Shown piece after piece: positions 1 to 8,827 of a stretch of 44,534 nt of DNA (positions are counted from its first letter, which is position 1; every line of letters begins with the position of its first letter). This DNA comes from an uncultured bacterium (GTDB lineage Bacteria > Patescibacteriota > Andersenbacteria > UBA10190 > CAIZMI01), in the NCBI GenBank assembly GCA_903934015.1, contig CAIZMI010000014.1, positions 1 to 44,534 of the forward strand. Reading direction: 5' to 3'. Under the pieces are notes generated by a model, which did no database searches, was not told where the DNA came from, and was given only the letters and a program-made list of their open reading frames with translations. Made by a program: the position numbers and the translations under genes.

Positions 1-79
1 CAATATATAATTTTTTGTCCTTACTACTACGTAATATATAAACATAGTACATGACACTTATTATTATACCGCATGGAAT

Positions 80-126
80 CGCACAGAACCATAAAGGTTC
101 TGTGCGCCCCGCACCTTTATGGTGCG
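80..126. repeat. Two adjacent hairpins: GCACAGAACC-ATAAA-GGTTCTGTGC and GCACC-TTTAT-GGTGC
   Basis: Perfect arms at 81-90/96-105 and 111-115/121-125. The loops are reverse complements of each other. Confidence 0.85.
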
Positions 127-130
127 TGGG

Positions 131-185
131 CGAACCAAGATAAGCAGCTCCAAAGGCTACTGTCCTGCCGTTAGACGACCCCGGA
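131..185 (-). tRNA. 5' portion of tRNA-Gln(TTG), truncated or interrupted in the T-loop
   Basis: Reverse complement reads TCCGGGG-TC-GTCT-AACGGCA-GGAC-A-GTAGC-CTTTGGA-GCTGC-TTAT-CTTGG-TTCG. Acceptor 5' strand, D-arm with GG, anticodon stem with TTG, and the start of the T-arm are all present. No CCAAG/CCCCGGA 3' partner follows. Confidence 0.6.
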
Positions 186-240
186 ATATTTATTCCTGCA
201 CAAAATATGCCCCATATTTTGCTTTTTGACAATATTTGGC

Positions 241-1926
241 TTACCCCCCAACCAATTCCCCACCCAACACCGCCAAAGCGTCAGAGGTCGGGTTTGTGTT
301 TACCGCAACAGGTGTTTCAGCAAAAGCAATCACCGGATTGACCATTTTTGGTTCAGGTAAACGTAAAGCCGCCGCTTCGCTTTTCAAAGCAACTCGCATT
401 AATATTTTTTCACCAATCAAGCTAACCAAAAGATCTTCGAGGGACTCTCGAACCTGATTATCACCCAAACGTTCTTTATATAGGCTATATTCCGTGATCA
501 TGTATAACATATTTCCCCTAACAAGGCAGGGCTTACAAGCTTCAAGAGTAGAAATCAATAACGGATTAAGTTTTCCGGTTTTTTCCATGAATTGCGCCCA
601 AACAACCATCACTTTCTCTAAAAGCTCGGGATTTTCCGCCATGGAATTTTGTTGTTCCGTCATCGCTTTATTTTGCGAACCATTTAAAATCGGAATTATT
701 TTTTCCTTGGCAATAATCGGCGCGCCCATAATTGGTGAGGCCATTTTTCCCACCGCGACAGCTTGAGCATTTTGTTGGGGAACGACATTTGGTGCTACCA
801 AATTTTGTGGTTTATTTGTTTGCGCCTCGCCACACCATTCCATGATTACCAGTTCTAACGGTAATTCTTCATATGTAACATCACGCATTTCTGACTTGGC
901 ACGTAAAAATAATCTTAATAATTTCGTAAAACTTTCTAACGAAAAATTTTTCGCGTGATTATGCAGTTTTTCAGTAACTTCATTATCAAACGATTCACTG
1001 TGGTTTTGTGCAACAGAAAAAGTAGCAACAGCACGAAGATAACGTGTAATATCATCCGTAAAGCGCCTCAAGGATGCGCCTCTTTCCATTACCCTTCTTA
1101 ACTGCTGAAGGGAACCTGAAACGTTTTTTGTTAAAATATTTTCAACAAATATTTGCACTTCCTTAAAACCAATAACGCCAAGCATTGTTTCAACATCGGA
1201 AATTTTAATTATTGTGTCTTGCATTGATAATACCTGCCCCAATAAACTTTCCGCATCACGAAAACAACCCTCGCTATGACTGGCAATTAAACTAATAGCC
1301 GAATCCTCAATCTCAACATTTTCAATCAAACAAATCTTTTTAAGTCTATTGATTAATTGTTCCGTCGTAGCCCTACGAAAAATAAACGTTTGGCACCGTG
1401 ACTTAATAGTTTCGGGAACTTTGTGTAATTCAGTCGTTGCTAAAATAAAAATCGCGTGACTTGGCGGTTCTTCTAAAGTTTTAAGTAACGCGTTAAATGC
1501 TTCCTTTGTAAGCATGTGCACCTCATCAATAATGTAGACTTTATATTTTCCGGCGGTTGGAGCAAGACTAATTCGATCTTTTAACGCACGAATCTCATCA
1601 ATACCCCGATTACTGGCGGCATCAATTTCAATCAAGTCCAAACTGGCCTTATTTTGAAAAGCGATACACTGAGGACAACTACCACACGGTTCACTTCCTT
1701 GAGGGCTTGAGCAATTAAGACGTTTCGCCATAATACGTGCGATTGTGGTCTTGCCTGTACCGCGAGGACCCGAAAACAAGTATGCATGCGTAATTTTCCC
1801 CTCACTTAAGGCATTTTTTATAACAACTAAAATGTGTTCCTGCCCTGAGACATCTGACAATGCTTGTGGTCGATGCTTGCGATAGAGAGTGCGCTCTTGG
1901 TTTGAACTTTGAGTAGTATTTTCCAT
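241..1926 (-). CDS. dnaX: DNA polymerase III subunit gamma/tau
   Basis: YRKHRPQ..., Walker A GPRGTGKTT, zinc-binding CSSPQGSEPCGSCPQC, DEVHMLTKEAFNALLKTLEEPP. Confidence 0.95.
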   Translation of the reverse strand: MENTTQSSNQERTLYRKHRPQALSDVSGQEHILVVIKNALSEGKITHAYLFSGPRGTGKTTIARIMAKRLNCSSPQGSEPCGSCPQCIAFQNKASLDLIEIDAASNRGIDEIRALKDRISLAPTAGKYKVYIIDEVHMLTKEAFNALLKTLEEPPSHAIFILATTELHKVPETIKSRCQTFIFRRATTEQLINRLKKICLIENVEIEDSAISLIASHSEGCFRDAESLLGQVLSMQDTIIKISDVETMLGVIGFKEVQIFVENILTKNVSGSLQQLRRVMERGASLRRFTDDITRYLRAVATFSVAQNHSESFDNEVTEKLHNHAKNFSLESFTKLLRLFLRAKSEMRDVTYEELPLELVIMEWCGEAQTNKPQNLVAPNVVPQQNAQAVAVGKMASPIMGAPIIAKEKIIPILNGSQNKAMTEQQNSMAENPELLEKVMVVWAQFMEKTGKLNPLLISTLEACKPCLVRGNMLYMITEYSLYKERLGDNQVRESLEDLLVSLIGEKILMRVALKSEAAALRLPEPKMVNPVIAFAETPVAVNTNPTSDALAVLGGELVGG

Positions 1927-2064
1927 AGGTGAATTTACAGCTTAACACTTTTCAAGATTAGTGTGTTGTGTATTGCGTGTTGCGTAAGAAGGGCACAAAT
2001 ACCGCATGCCCATGACAATATGCTTTTAAATTCTGTCGAAATATTTTCTAAACCAGACTATTCC

Positions 2065-2595
2065 CTATCTCTCCTTTCGAAATACCAAAAACTTTGAGCC
2101 GAAGAAGTTGAAGAATAGGACAATTCCAACAGCGAGAATCTTCGCCGAAACATCAACATAATTTGGGAAAACTCTCAATAATCCAAAATCGGAAACGAAG
2201 AATCCAACCAAGAGCTGATTCATGATATAAGTAATAAAATTGAGCCCAAAATAACTTAAACCTTGTTTCGCCACATGACCGGTACCTGCGCTATTGCGAA
2301 ACGTCCAAAACTTATTGAATAAGAAATTTGATAAAATCGCCAACAAAACACTTATCATTGTGGCAATAATAATCGGAAAATGCGAAACACTACACGCCTC
2401 ACTGGCGTTTTGCGTAAGTGTTGTCCAATAAGAAGACTCCGCACCTTGGCCGAAACAAAAAACCGAACGCAAGCCAAGCAATCGCGTCATTATCATGTAT
2501 GTTCCAAAATCCACACAAAAACCGATTCCGCCGACAACCGCGAATCTAATAAATTCTCCTGACAGAAAAATCTTGGTTAAGCTAGATAATTTCAT
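2065..2595 (-). CDS. GtrA-like membrane protein
   Basis: FIRFAVVGGIGFCVDFGTY N-terminus, LLAILSNFLFNKFWTFR, FLVFRKE C-terminus; about 4 TM helices. Confidence 0.75.
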   Translation of the reverse strand: MKLSSLTKIFLSGEFIRFAVVGGIGFCVDFGTYMIMTRLLGLRSVFCFGQGAESSYWTTLTQNASEACSVSHFPIIIATMISVLLAILSNFLFNKFWTFRNSAGTGHVAKQGLSYFGLNFITYIMNQLLVGFFVSDFGLLRVFPNYVDVSAKILAVGIVLFFNFFGSKFLVFRKER

Positions 2596-3199
2596 CTAAT
2601 TCTTCCTCCTTATCATCCTCCTCTTTTGTTTTGTCACTTTTTTTGCTCCCGGCCTTGATAACGTTTTCAACTGCTCCCCAAACAGCCTTTCCTTCAGCCG
2701 GCAATAGAATTGTTACGGTATCACCACGATCAATATGGTAGAAAGTTACAGAAGCAAGTAACAATCGATACTCCTTATCGTCCGACTTTACTACATATTG
2801 ACCTTGTTCGTTAATATCAAAAACACCACGCACACGTGTACGATCTTTTGGGCCAATCTGCTTATAAACAAATGCTCCGTCAGGCTCGATTGCCAATTTA
2901 AGCTTGTCACCTTCAACCAATTTTGATTTTGACGCATAATTTGCCGGAACAGGATATAACTGACCATCATCACCTTTCATGTGTTCTCCATCAAACTCAC
3001 CATTAATAATTTTACCGGCAAAGTTTTCGTCCGCTTCAATCGCGTCCATTTTAGCGGATGACGAAAACGTCGGCATAATAACATCCGATCCGGTTGAACC
3101 GGTGCCACCAATCAATTGTCTACAAAGTTGAATATTACGTTCCGCCTCCTCCAAGCGTCGCTTTAAGAGGGCGAGTGTTTCTGGTTCTAATGATGCCAT
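2582..3199 (-). CDS. Conserved hypothetical protein with acidic C-terminus
   Basis: Long ORF overlapping the next gene by 14 nt; N-terminal helix MASLEPETLALLKRRLEEAERNIQLCRQLIGG. Confidence 0.7.
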   Translation of the reverse strand: MASLEPETLALLKRRLEEAERNIQLCRQLIGGTGSTGSDVIMPTFSSSAKMDAIEADENFAGKIINGEFDGEHMKGDDGQLYPVPANYASKSKLVEGDKLKLAIEPDGAFVYKQIGPKDRTRVRGVFDINEQGQYVVKSDDKEYRLLLASVTFYHIDRGDTVTILLPAEGKAVWGAVENVIKAGSKKSDKTKEEDDKEEELDEII

Positions 3200-3347
3200 A
3201 TGAAATTGCGTTTTTAAATTGTCTTTATGTTAGTATTTCCTCCCCCTACTAACTGATTCGAAAATAGCATAACATGATATTTTTGTCCAGAAAATACAAA
3301 GTAAGCCCTCACCTGTATGGAAGTTCGATGTTTTTGTTAAATTTACC

Positions 3348-3365
3348 CCCCCGAATCATCGGGGG
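3348..3365. repeat. GC-rich hairpin CCCCCGA-ATCA-TCGGGGG
   Basis: Perfect 7-bp arms; part of a palindrome-rich intergenic region 3345-3470. Confidence 0.7.
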
Positions 3366-3520
3366 TCCAAAACGTGGATTCCCGTTGTCACCATTCGACC
3401 CCGCTGTTCGACAACCCTGAGCTCACAGCCGAAGGGAGCTAATGATCGAGGGGCGGGAATGGATGATTTAAATAAGGGGTTTGTTTGTGATTACGGGCAA
3501 ATTCCATTGGAGTGAATAGG

Positions 3521-3553
3521 AAAAAAATACCGACGCACAGTGTTGTACGTCGG
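3521..3553 (-). terminator. Rho-independent terminator downstream of the 3560..4021 ORF
   Basis: Minus strand CCGACG-TACAACACTGTG-CGTCGG followed by TATTTTTTT. Confidence 0.65.
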
Positions 3554-3559
3554 CTGACT

Positions 3560-4021
3560 TCACGCGGTGGTGGTGACAGATTTCCTGACCTGCTTGATTT
3601 CAGTCAATAGGCAGGCCTGGAAGTACTGGAGAATATCCCCAAGGTAATTCTCAACGAGTTCTTCCCCATACAGGCCTCCGGCTTCCGAGCGGTTTGCCAG
3701 ATCCTGTAAAATTTCTAGCGCCGAGTGAGACCAGGCCAGAAAATCAAGATCTGCCAGCGGATCAGTTTTAGGCTTTCGTGAAAACACCTCCCTACGAATC
3801 CTGGCCAATTCTTCATCACGTCGAGCAATGCTTCCTTGATAATCCCTGATTTGCACATACGGCAGTTGCGCAATCCAGAGCGTCTCGTCGCGATCCTCAA
3901 GCTCCGCTTTCACCCGATTCATGTGTTCCAGGGAGGCAATGTAACCAACAACTGCCTCAAGCTGACCCATCAATCTCTGGATCTGGTGTCTTATCTCAGA
4001 AAGTCTCAAATGCTTACACAT
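3560..4021 (-). CDS. Hypothetical protein
   Basis: 153-aa ORF, helical and charged; isolated, with its own terminator; more GC-rich than neighbours. Confidence 0.6.
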   Translation of the reverse strand: MCKHLRLSEIRHQIQRLMGQLEAVVGYIASLEHMNRVKAELEDRDETLWIAQLPYVQIRDYQGSIARRDEELARIRREVFSRKPKTDPLADLDFLAWSHSALEILQDLANRSEAGGLYGEELVENYLGDILQYFQACLLTEIKQVRKSVTTTA

Positions 4022-4096
4022 AGTGGCCTCCTGCCCCAGTTAAAAAAAGATCCAACCAAAACATTCAACCAGGAACTGTACTCCTTTTTTTTACTT

Positions 4097-4125
4097 TTGT
4101 CAATGGTACACCAAAGTCATATACT
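4097..4125 (+). promoter_or_regulatory. Sigma-70-type promoter for 4132..5727
   Basis: TTGTCA (4097-4102), 17-nt spacer, TATACT (4120-4125); ATG at 4132 is where the TSS is expected. Confidence 0.6.
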
Positions 4126-4131
4126 TAGTAC

Positions 4132-5727
4132 ATGACACCAACAAACAGAAAAATATTAGTCGGATTAATTTTACTCCTTGCCATTTTTGGTAGATTTTGG
4201 CACATCACAACAATGCCGGGCGGGCTCTTTCCCGATCAAGCAGCAAATGGTGAAGACGCGATTTCTATTCTACACGGACACATGCAACCATTTTACGAAC
4301 GTGGCAACGGTCGTGAAGCGTTATTTTTCTATCTACAAGCAGTTTTAATCGCCATCTTCGGTGTTGGGGTCTGGCCAATGTTTTTTGCCTCCGCACTGGT
4401 TGGAACAGCAACTGTATATTTCACTTACGCAGCGGGACGACGCATGTTCGGTGACCTTGTGGGAGTTTTGGCAGGATTGTTTATTGCCACGAATCAGTGG
4501 CATATTTCTTTATCGAGAACCGGTTTTCGCGCAATCACTATCCCCTTATTTCTGGCGCTGGTGACATATTTTTTCATGGGTATTTTTCAGGCAAAAAATG
4601 CTCGCGTGCGTTTATGGCAAGCAATAGGCTGTGGAGTTTCTTTTGGACTGGGTTGGTATACATACATTGCATTTCGCGCCTTTGTGGGTGTAATCATTAT
4701 TGTCGCCATTGTTTTATTACTGCAAAGTCTGCTTAGAAAGCCCCGTTTTTTTGGTTTCAAAATGTATCGCGCATCAATAGTTGCCCTATTTTTATCAACA
4801 GTAATCACAATGACACCGCTTTTTGTCTATTTCAACAATAATCCCGGATCATTTGCGGGACGATCGGGACAAGTTTCAATCCTTAATCCGGATATCAATA
4901 AAGGAAATTTGCTTGGTACGGCAACTGATGTTTTGGAAAAAAGCATTTTAGCATTTTTCACTGCCGGCGATATCAATCCTCGTCATAATGTACCAGGGCT
5001 ACCATTTCTTTCCCCTATTCCCGCAGTATTGGGATTAATTGGGATTATTGTCGCACTTGTTCGCTCTATTCAATATCTGCATCGTTTACTACGCGGAAGA
5101 CACACGGGACAAACGCTCGCATTTTTTATCATGCTTTTACTATTAGCAATAATGTTAGTCCCCGCTGTTGCGACAGCAGAAGGAATACCCCACGGATTAC
5201 GTTCAATTGGCGAAATACCGGTTGTTTTTTGGCTCGCCGGAATCGGTGGAGCATGGTTTATTCATCGTTTAAAACGCCTACCATCGTACGGTGCCCGAAG
5301 AATTGCTATCGGTACACTTCTGATTCTTTTCGCGTTGACTGCCGTTTACGATTTATCTTTATATTTTGGTGTCTCTGCTTCACTGCCTAAATATTGGTAC
5401 GAATACCGCAGTGATTTAACTACTGTAAGCAACTATCTCAACCAACGCGCAAGACTCAATTCGGGGAAATCGTATCTGGTTTTAGATGATTTCTCGGTTC
5501 AAACAGTTCATTTTCTTACAACAAACTATAATTACCCATATCTTTTATTAAAACCGGAAACTTGCGAATCCACAAACATCCAACCCGGGGACGTGATTGT
5601 CTTCACTCAGTCAACAATACCGGATGCGGAGAGATATCAAGAAAATCACCCCAAGGTGGAGGAATTAATGCGGACCAAAAATCAATTTGATCAGACAACA
5701 ATGATCGTTTACGGATTAAAGCCGTGA
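4132..5727 (+). CDS. Polytopic membrane glycosyltransferase (PMT/ArnT-like, GT39/GT83 superfamily)
   Basis: N-terminal FPDQAANGEDAISILHG...; multiple TM helices; YFTYAAGRRMFG. Confidence 0.7.
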   Translation: MTPTNRKILVGLILLLAIFGRFWHITTMPGGLFPDQAANGEDAISILHGHMQPFYERGNGREALFFYLQAVLIAIFGVGVWPMFFASALVGTATVYFTYAAGRRMFGDLVGVLAGLFIATNQWHISLSRTGFRAITIPLFLALVTYFFMGIFQAKNARVRLWQAIGCGVSFGLGWYTYIAFRAFVGVIIIVAIVLLLQSLLRKPRFFGFKMYRASIVALFLSTVITMTPLFVYFNNNPGSFAGRSGQVSILNPDINKGNLLGTATDVLEKSILAFFTAGDINPRHNVPGLPFLSPIPAVLGLIGIIVALVRSIQYLHRLLRGRHTGQTLAFFIMLLLLAIMLVPAVATAEGIPHGLRSIGEIPVVFWLAGIGGAWFIHRLKRLPSYGARRIAIGTLLILFALTAVYDLSLYFGVSASLPKYWYEYRSDLTTVSNYLNQRARLNSGKSYLVLDDFSVQTVHFLTTNYNYPYLLLKPETCESTNIQPGDVIVFTQSTIPDAERYQENHPKVEELMRTKNQFDQTTMIVYGLKP

Positions 5728-7313
5728 CAACAAAACCAACCAGGGTCCGATCCTGGACAGGCTTGCTCCAGGGTCGGACCCTGATCAACGTCGCGCTATT
5801 CGTCATACTTCTATCATCATTCCTAATCCGCCTCAACCACCTCACTGATCGGTCTCTTTGGTTTGACGAGGCCTTTTCCTGGCGTTTGATTCAATTTCCG
5901 TTCATCGAATTTTTACAACGCTCAGCATCCGATGTGCATCCAATCCTTTATTATTTGGTCTTAATGATTTGGAACGCGCCTCTCCAAATACTCGGAATAG
6001 ACATAAGTCTATTCTGGTTACGCCTGCTTTCTGTGGTACTTTCCTCTGCAACAGTCCTGGGTGTTTATTTTTCCGGTAAGGTATTATTTGGTTCAAGACG
6101 TGTAGGGATAATTGGCGCCCTTTTAGCCTCTGTCTCTGCTTTTCAAGTGCAATACGCCTGGGAGGCCCGAATGTACGCCCTGGGGACGCTAATTCTTTGT
6201 TTTACGCTGGTATATGTCATCAAGACCATTGAACAAACAGAGACGCGGAAAATTTGGCGCGACGGTATTATTTTGGGTCTTTTAGTCGGTGCCCTATTTC
6301 ATGTTCACTATTTTGCGCTTTTTAGTATCGCATCGATATTTACTTTTATCGGCGGATTACTAGTTTTACGGTTTTTCCGCAAACCAATACACACCCTGCG
6401 TAGCACCAATACCTGGGCACTGGTAACAAGTATTGTATTGTCGGTAGTAATTTTTCTCCCGTGGCTACCGACATTTCTGCAGCAACGTGCCCAAGTGCAA
6501 CAAAATTACTGGATTCCACCAATGAATGATTGGTCAATTCCCAACACAATGTCTCGCCTACTGCTAGGCGGAGTAAGTGATTTTTCACATCAAACCGCAA
6601 TTATTTGCACTATTTTAGTCGCACTTATTATATTGATCCCACTAATCTTTGGTCGAAAAAAAGGTGACATTATTCTAATATCATCATTCATTATTCCATT
6701 TCTGGGCGCTTGGTATCTATCACGCGGAACGAGCATCTATCAGGACAGATATTTTGTTTTTGCGTCGATTCCGTTGATTATTTTGCTCGCCCGCAGTATT
6801 TCGTTATTGCCAAAAAAGATTTACATCAGCTCAATTGTTGCACTGGCTATTGCTGGTTACGGATTTTATACAGTCAGCCAATTTTGGAATTCATTACATT
6901 TTCAAGATCACCCTGGAACAATCTCAGCTGTGCAATATCTATCACAAAACGCAATGCAAAACGAACCAATTCTTGTTAGTTCTAGTTTTGTCTATTTCTC
7001 TGTTTTGTTTCACGAACAAGTTTCCCCCTTTACCAAGGGGGGATTAAGGGGGATTTCGCCCGTTAAATTATATTCCGAATCGGGAGAATTATCCCACTTT
7101 AGTGGCGGACCAATATTAACTAAAGATGACATAGTTAGTCCGAAAATATTCCAAGAAAAGCCAAAAGTAATTTGGGCGGTAGACACCACCGGCTTCGGCG
7201 GATCAAAATTACCTGTTCCAACCGAATATAAGTTAATCTCAGAAAAAAGTTTTTCGGAACTATTCGGACACCAAGGGGATATAATTGTTCGTAAATACCA
7301 GAGATATAAATAA
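5724..7313 (+). CDS. Polytopic membrane glycosyltransferase (PMT-like)
   Basis: RSLWFDEAFSWRL..., DVHPILYYLVLMIW, QVQYAWEARMYALG; GTG start overlaps the preceding stop (GTGA). Confidence 0.75.
   Translation: MTTKPTRVRSWTGLLQGRTLINVALFVILLSSFLIRLNHLTDRSLWFDEAFSWRLIQFPFIEFLQRSASDVHPILYYLVLMIWNAPLQILGIDISLFWLRLLSVVLSSATVLGVYFSGKVLFGSRRVGIIGALLASVSAFQVQYAWEARMYALGTLILCFTLVYVIKTIEQTETRKIWRDGIILGLLVGALFHVHYFALFSIASIFTFIGGLLVLRFFRKPIHTLRSTNTWALVTSIVLSVVIFLPWLPTFLQQRAQVQQNYWIPPMNDWSIPNTMSRLLLGGVSDFSHQTAIICTILVALIILIPLIFGRKKGDIILISSFIIPFLGAWYLSRGTSIYQDRYFVFASIPLIILLARSISLLPKKIYISSIVALAIAGYGFYTVSQFWNSLHFQDHPGTISAVQYLSQNAMQNEPILVSSSFVYFSVLFHEQVSPFTKGGLRGISPVKLYSESGELSHFSGGPILTKDDIVSPKIFQEKPKVIWAVDTTGFGGSKLPVPTEYKLISEKSFSELFGHQGDIIVRKYQRYK
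5741..5783. repeat. Palindromic repeat family A (CAGGGTCCGATCCTGG...CCAGGGTCGGACCCTG), inside a CDS
   Basis: 16-bp arms with one mismatch and an 11-nt loop; a related element lies at 25638-25673. Confidence 0.8.
7024..7057. repeat. Palindromic repeat family B (CCCCCTTTACCAAGGGGGGATTAAGGGGGATTTCG), inside a CDS
   Basis: Closely similar to the intergenic copy at 25547-25582; encodes SPFTKGGLRGIS in frame. Confidence 0.85.
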
Positions 7314-7369
7314 TAAAAAAAAATCTACCTTTTGGATAGAATTCTAAAAAACTAATTCCCCCCCCTACA

Positions 7370-7681
7370 TCACTTGCCTCGTCGCAATTGAGGCCAAAGA
7401 ATTAAGAACCAAATACACAAGTGCATGACAACCAAGACCACAACCGTAAGGCGCGTCCATTGCAGGACCTGATACAGATCCGCATTGGTTTCTCCTGGTT
7501 TGAGAAAAAACAGCTCAATCGTCATGACAATCCCCGCAATAACGATTGCGACCTGACCCAGGACCACCCATCGCCACGAGGTCTCACTGACCGAACGCCT
7601 CCAGTCCAAAAAGAACCTGGGCCCATTAAAAGCAAGTAGCACCCAAAACAACAGCACGAAATTCAAGTACGACTCCCACAT
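7370..7681 (-). CDS. Small integral membrane protein (3 TM helices), hypothetical
   Basis: 103-aa ORF with three hydrophobic stretches; isolated; GC-rich relative to neighbours. Confidence 0.6.
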   Translation of the reverse strand: MWESYLNFVLLFWVLLAFNGPRFFLDWRRSVSETSWRWVVLGQVAIVIAGIVMTIELFFLKPGETNADLYQVLQWTRLTVVVLVVMHLCIWFLILWPQLRRGK

Positions 7682-7752
7682 TTCCTTCTCCTCTAAACAA
7701 TCAAAACCAGTTACAGCACGACCGATATATGTACACCCAAGCCACTAAATTG

Positions 7753-8766
7753 TCAATATCCCCGTTTTTTGCGTCTTATTTGTTCAATTATGTATGTAAG
7801 CCAATATGACGGTTTTAGTGGCAGATCCTGTGCGTGCAGGTAATCTTCTCGATAACCGCCAAAACCCTGTTTGAAGAGCGATAACCCCGCCCAGGGGTGT
7901 TTAGGATCGTCTGAGATGCCCCAAAAGTTATAACGCTGAATCCCAAGACGCTTTAATTCGCGAATAATTTCCCACTGCAAAAGATACGCACCAGGTACTT
8001 TCGCATGCTTACGTGTAGACGCACCCTGATGATAAAAACCGGTATTGCCATAGACAGTAATCAAGGCAGTTGAAATTATATCTCCCTGATATTCGGCAAA
8101 CGCAAGAAAAACATGGTTATCTTTATTTAGTGCGGAAAATTCCGCTTCCAAATATTTTTTTGAAAATCCAACAAATTTCTCACGATCAGCCGTTTCTTTG
8201 TAAACTTGCTCAAATAGATCCAGATCGTTTATGTCACGGCTAATTCGAATTTTCACACCATCTCGTTCGGCACGTCGCACCAAATTGCGTGTTGTTTTTC
8301 GCATTCCTTGCATTAGCACTTCTTCGGAAGGTTTGATGTCCAAAACCCACATCGTTTCGGCGTGCATATGCATCGGCGCCGGTCGCATCCCAAGTTTTTT
8401 GTAGAGTTCAATATTTGTATTAATCTGCAATTCCAACGGACTGATTCGCAAAAAAGCGGAACCGTTTTCATGCGCGAAATTCTTTAACGCCAAAATCAAC
8501 AGCTCAATTATTTTAGAATCATTATTTACAACGATCGGCCCGTGCGGGCAAAAGAGAAACTTGCCACGCCTGGCGGTGACTGTCACCCCCAATACGACAC
8601 CAATCAACCGATCACCATCAAAGCAACCATAGCGCACCACTTTTTCACCAAGCAGTTCCTGCATTACCCCATAATTCCAACTATGCAAAAATGTATTAGG
8701 GTTTTGGCCCAACAAGAATCCTTCCCAGTCGCTTTTGTTTTCAATTTCCCGTATTTTCATTGTCAA
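7753..8766 (-). CDS. FemAB/FemX-family peptidoglycan bridge aminoacyltransferase
   Basis: GAYLLQWEIIRELKRLGIQRYNFWGISDDPKHPWAGLSLFKQGFGG is characteristic of the FemAB (GNAT-fold) family. Confidence 0.85.
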   Translation of the reverse strand: MTMKIREIENKSDWEGFLLGQNPNTFLHSWNYGVMQELLGEKVVRYGCFDGDRLIGVVLGVTVTARRGKFLFCPHGPIVVNNDSKIIELLILALKNFAHENGSAFLRISPLELQINTNIELYKKLGMRPAPMHMHAETMWVLDIKPSEEVLMQGMRKTTRNLVRRAERDGVKIRISRDINDLDLFEQVYKETADREKFVGFSKKYLEAEFSALNKDNHVFLAFAEYQGDIISTALITVYGNTGFYHQGASTRKHAKVPGAYLLQWEIIRELKRLGIQRYNFWGISDDPKHPWAGLSLFKQGFGGYREDYLHAQDLPLKPSYWLTYIIEQIRRKKRGY

Positions 8767-8768
8767 AA

Positions 8769-8822
8769 ACTTTAAGGATTATCCCTAAAGTTTACTATAG
8801 GGATAATCCTTAAAGTAAACTT
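8769..8822. repeat. 19-bp perfect inverted repeat with pseudoknot potential
   Basis: Arms 8769-8787 and 8798-8816; loop segment 8788-8795 AAGTTTAC is complementary to 8815-8822 GTAAACTT. Confidence 0.85.
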
Positions 8823-8827
8823 ATATT

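Noticed and set aside
51-143. Short plus-strand ORF MTLIIIPHGIAQNHKGSVRPAPLWCVGEPR
   Set aside because: It reads through the hairpins and antisense of the tRNA remnant; it is too short and has no family match.
241-1926. Programmed frameshift in dnaX producing gamma
   Set aside because: I did not see a convincing A-rich slippery heptamer with a downstream hairpin; the single ORF is short and continuous.
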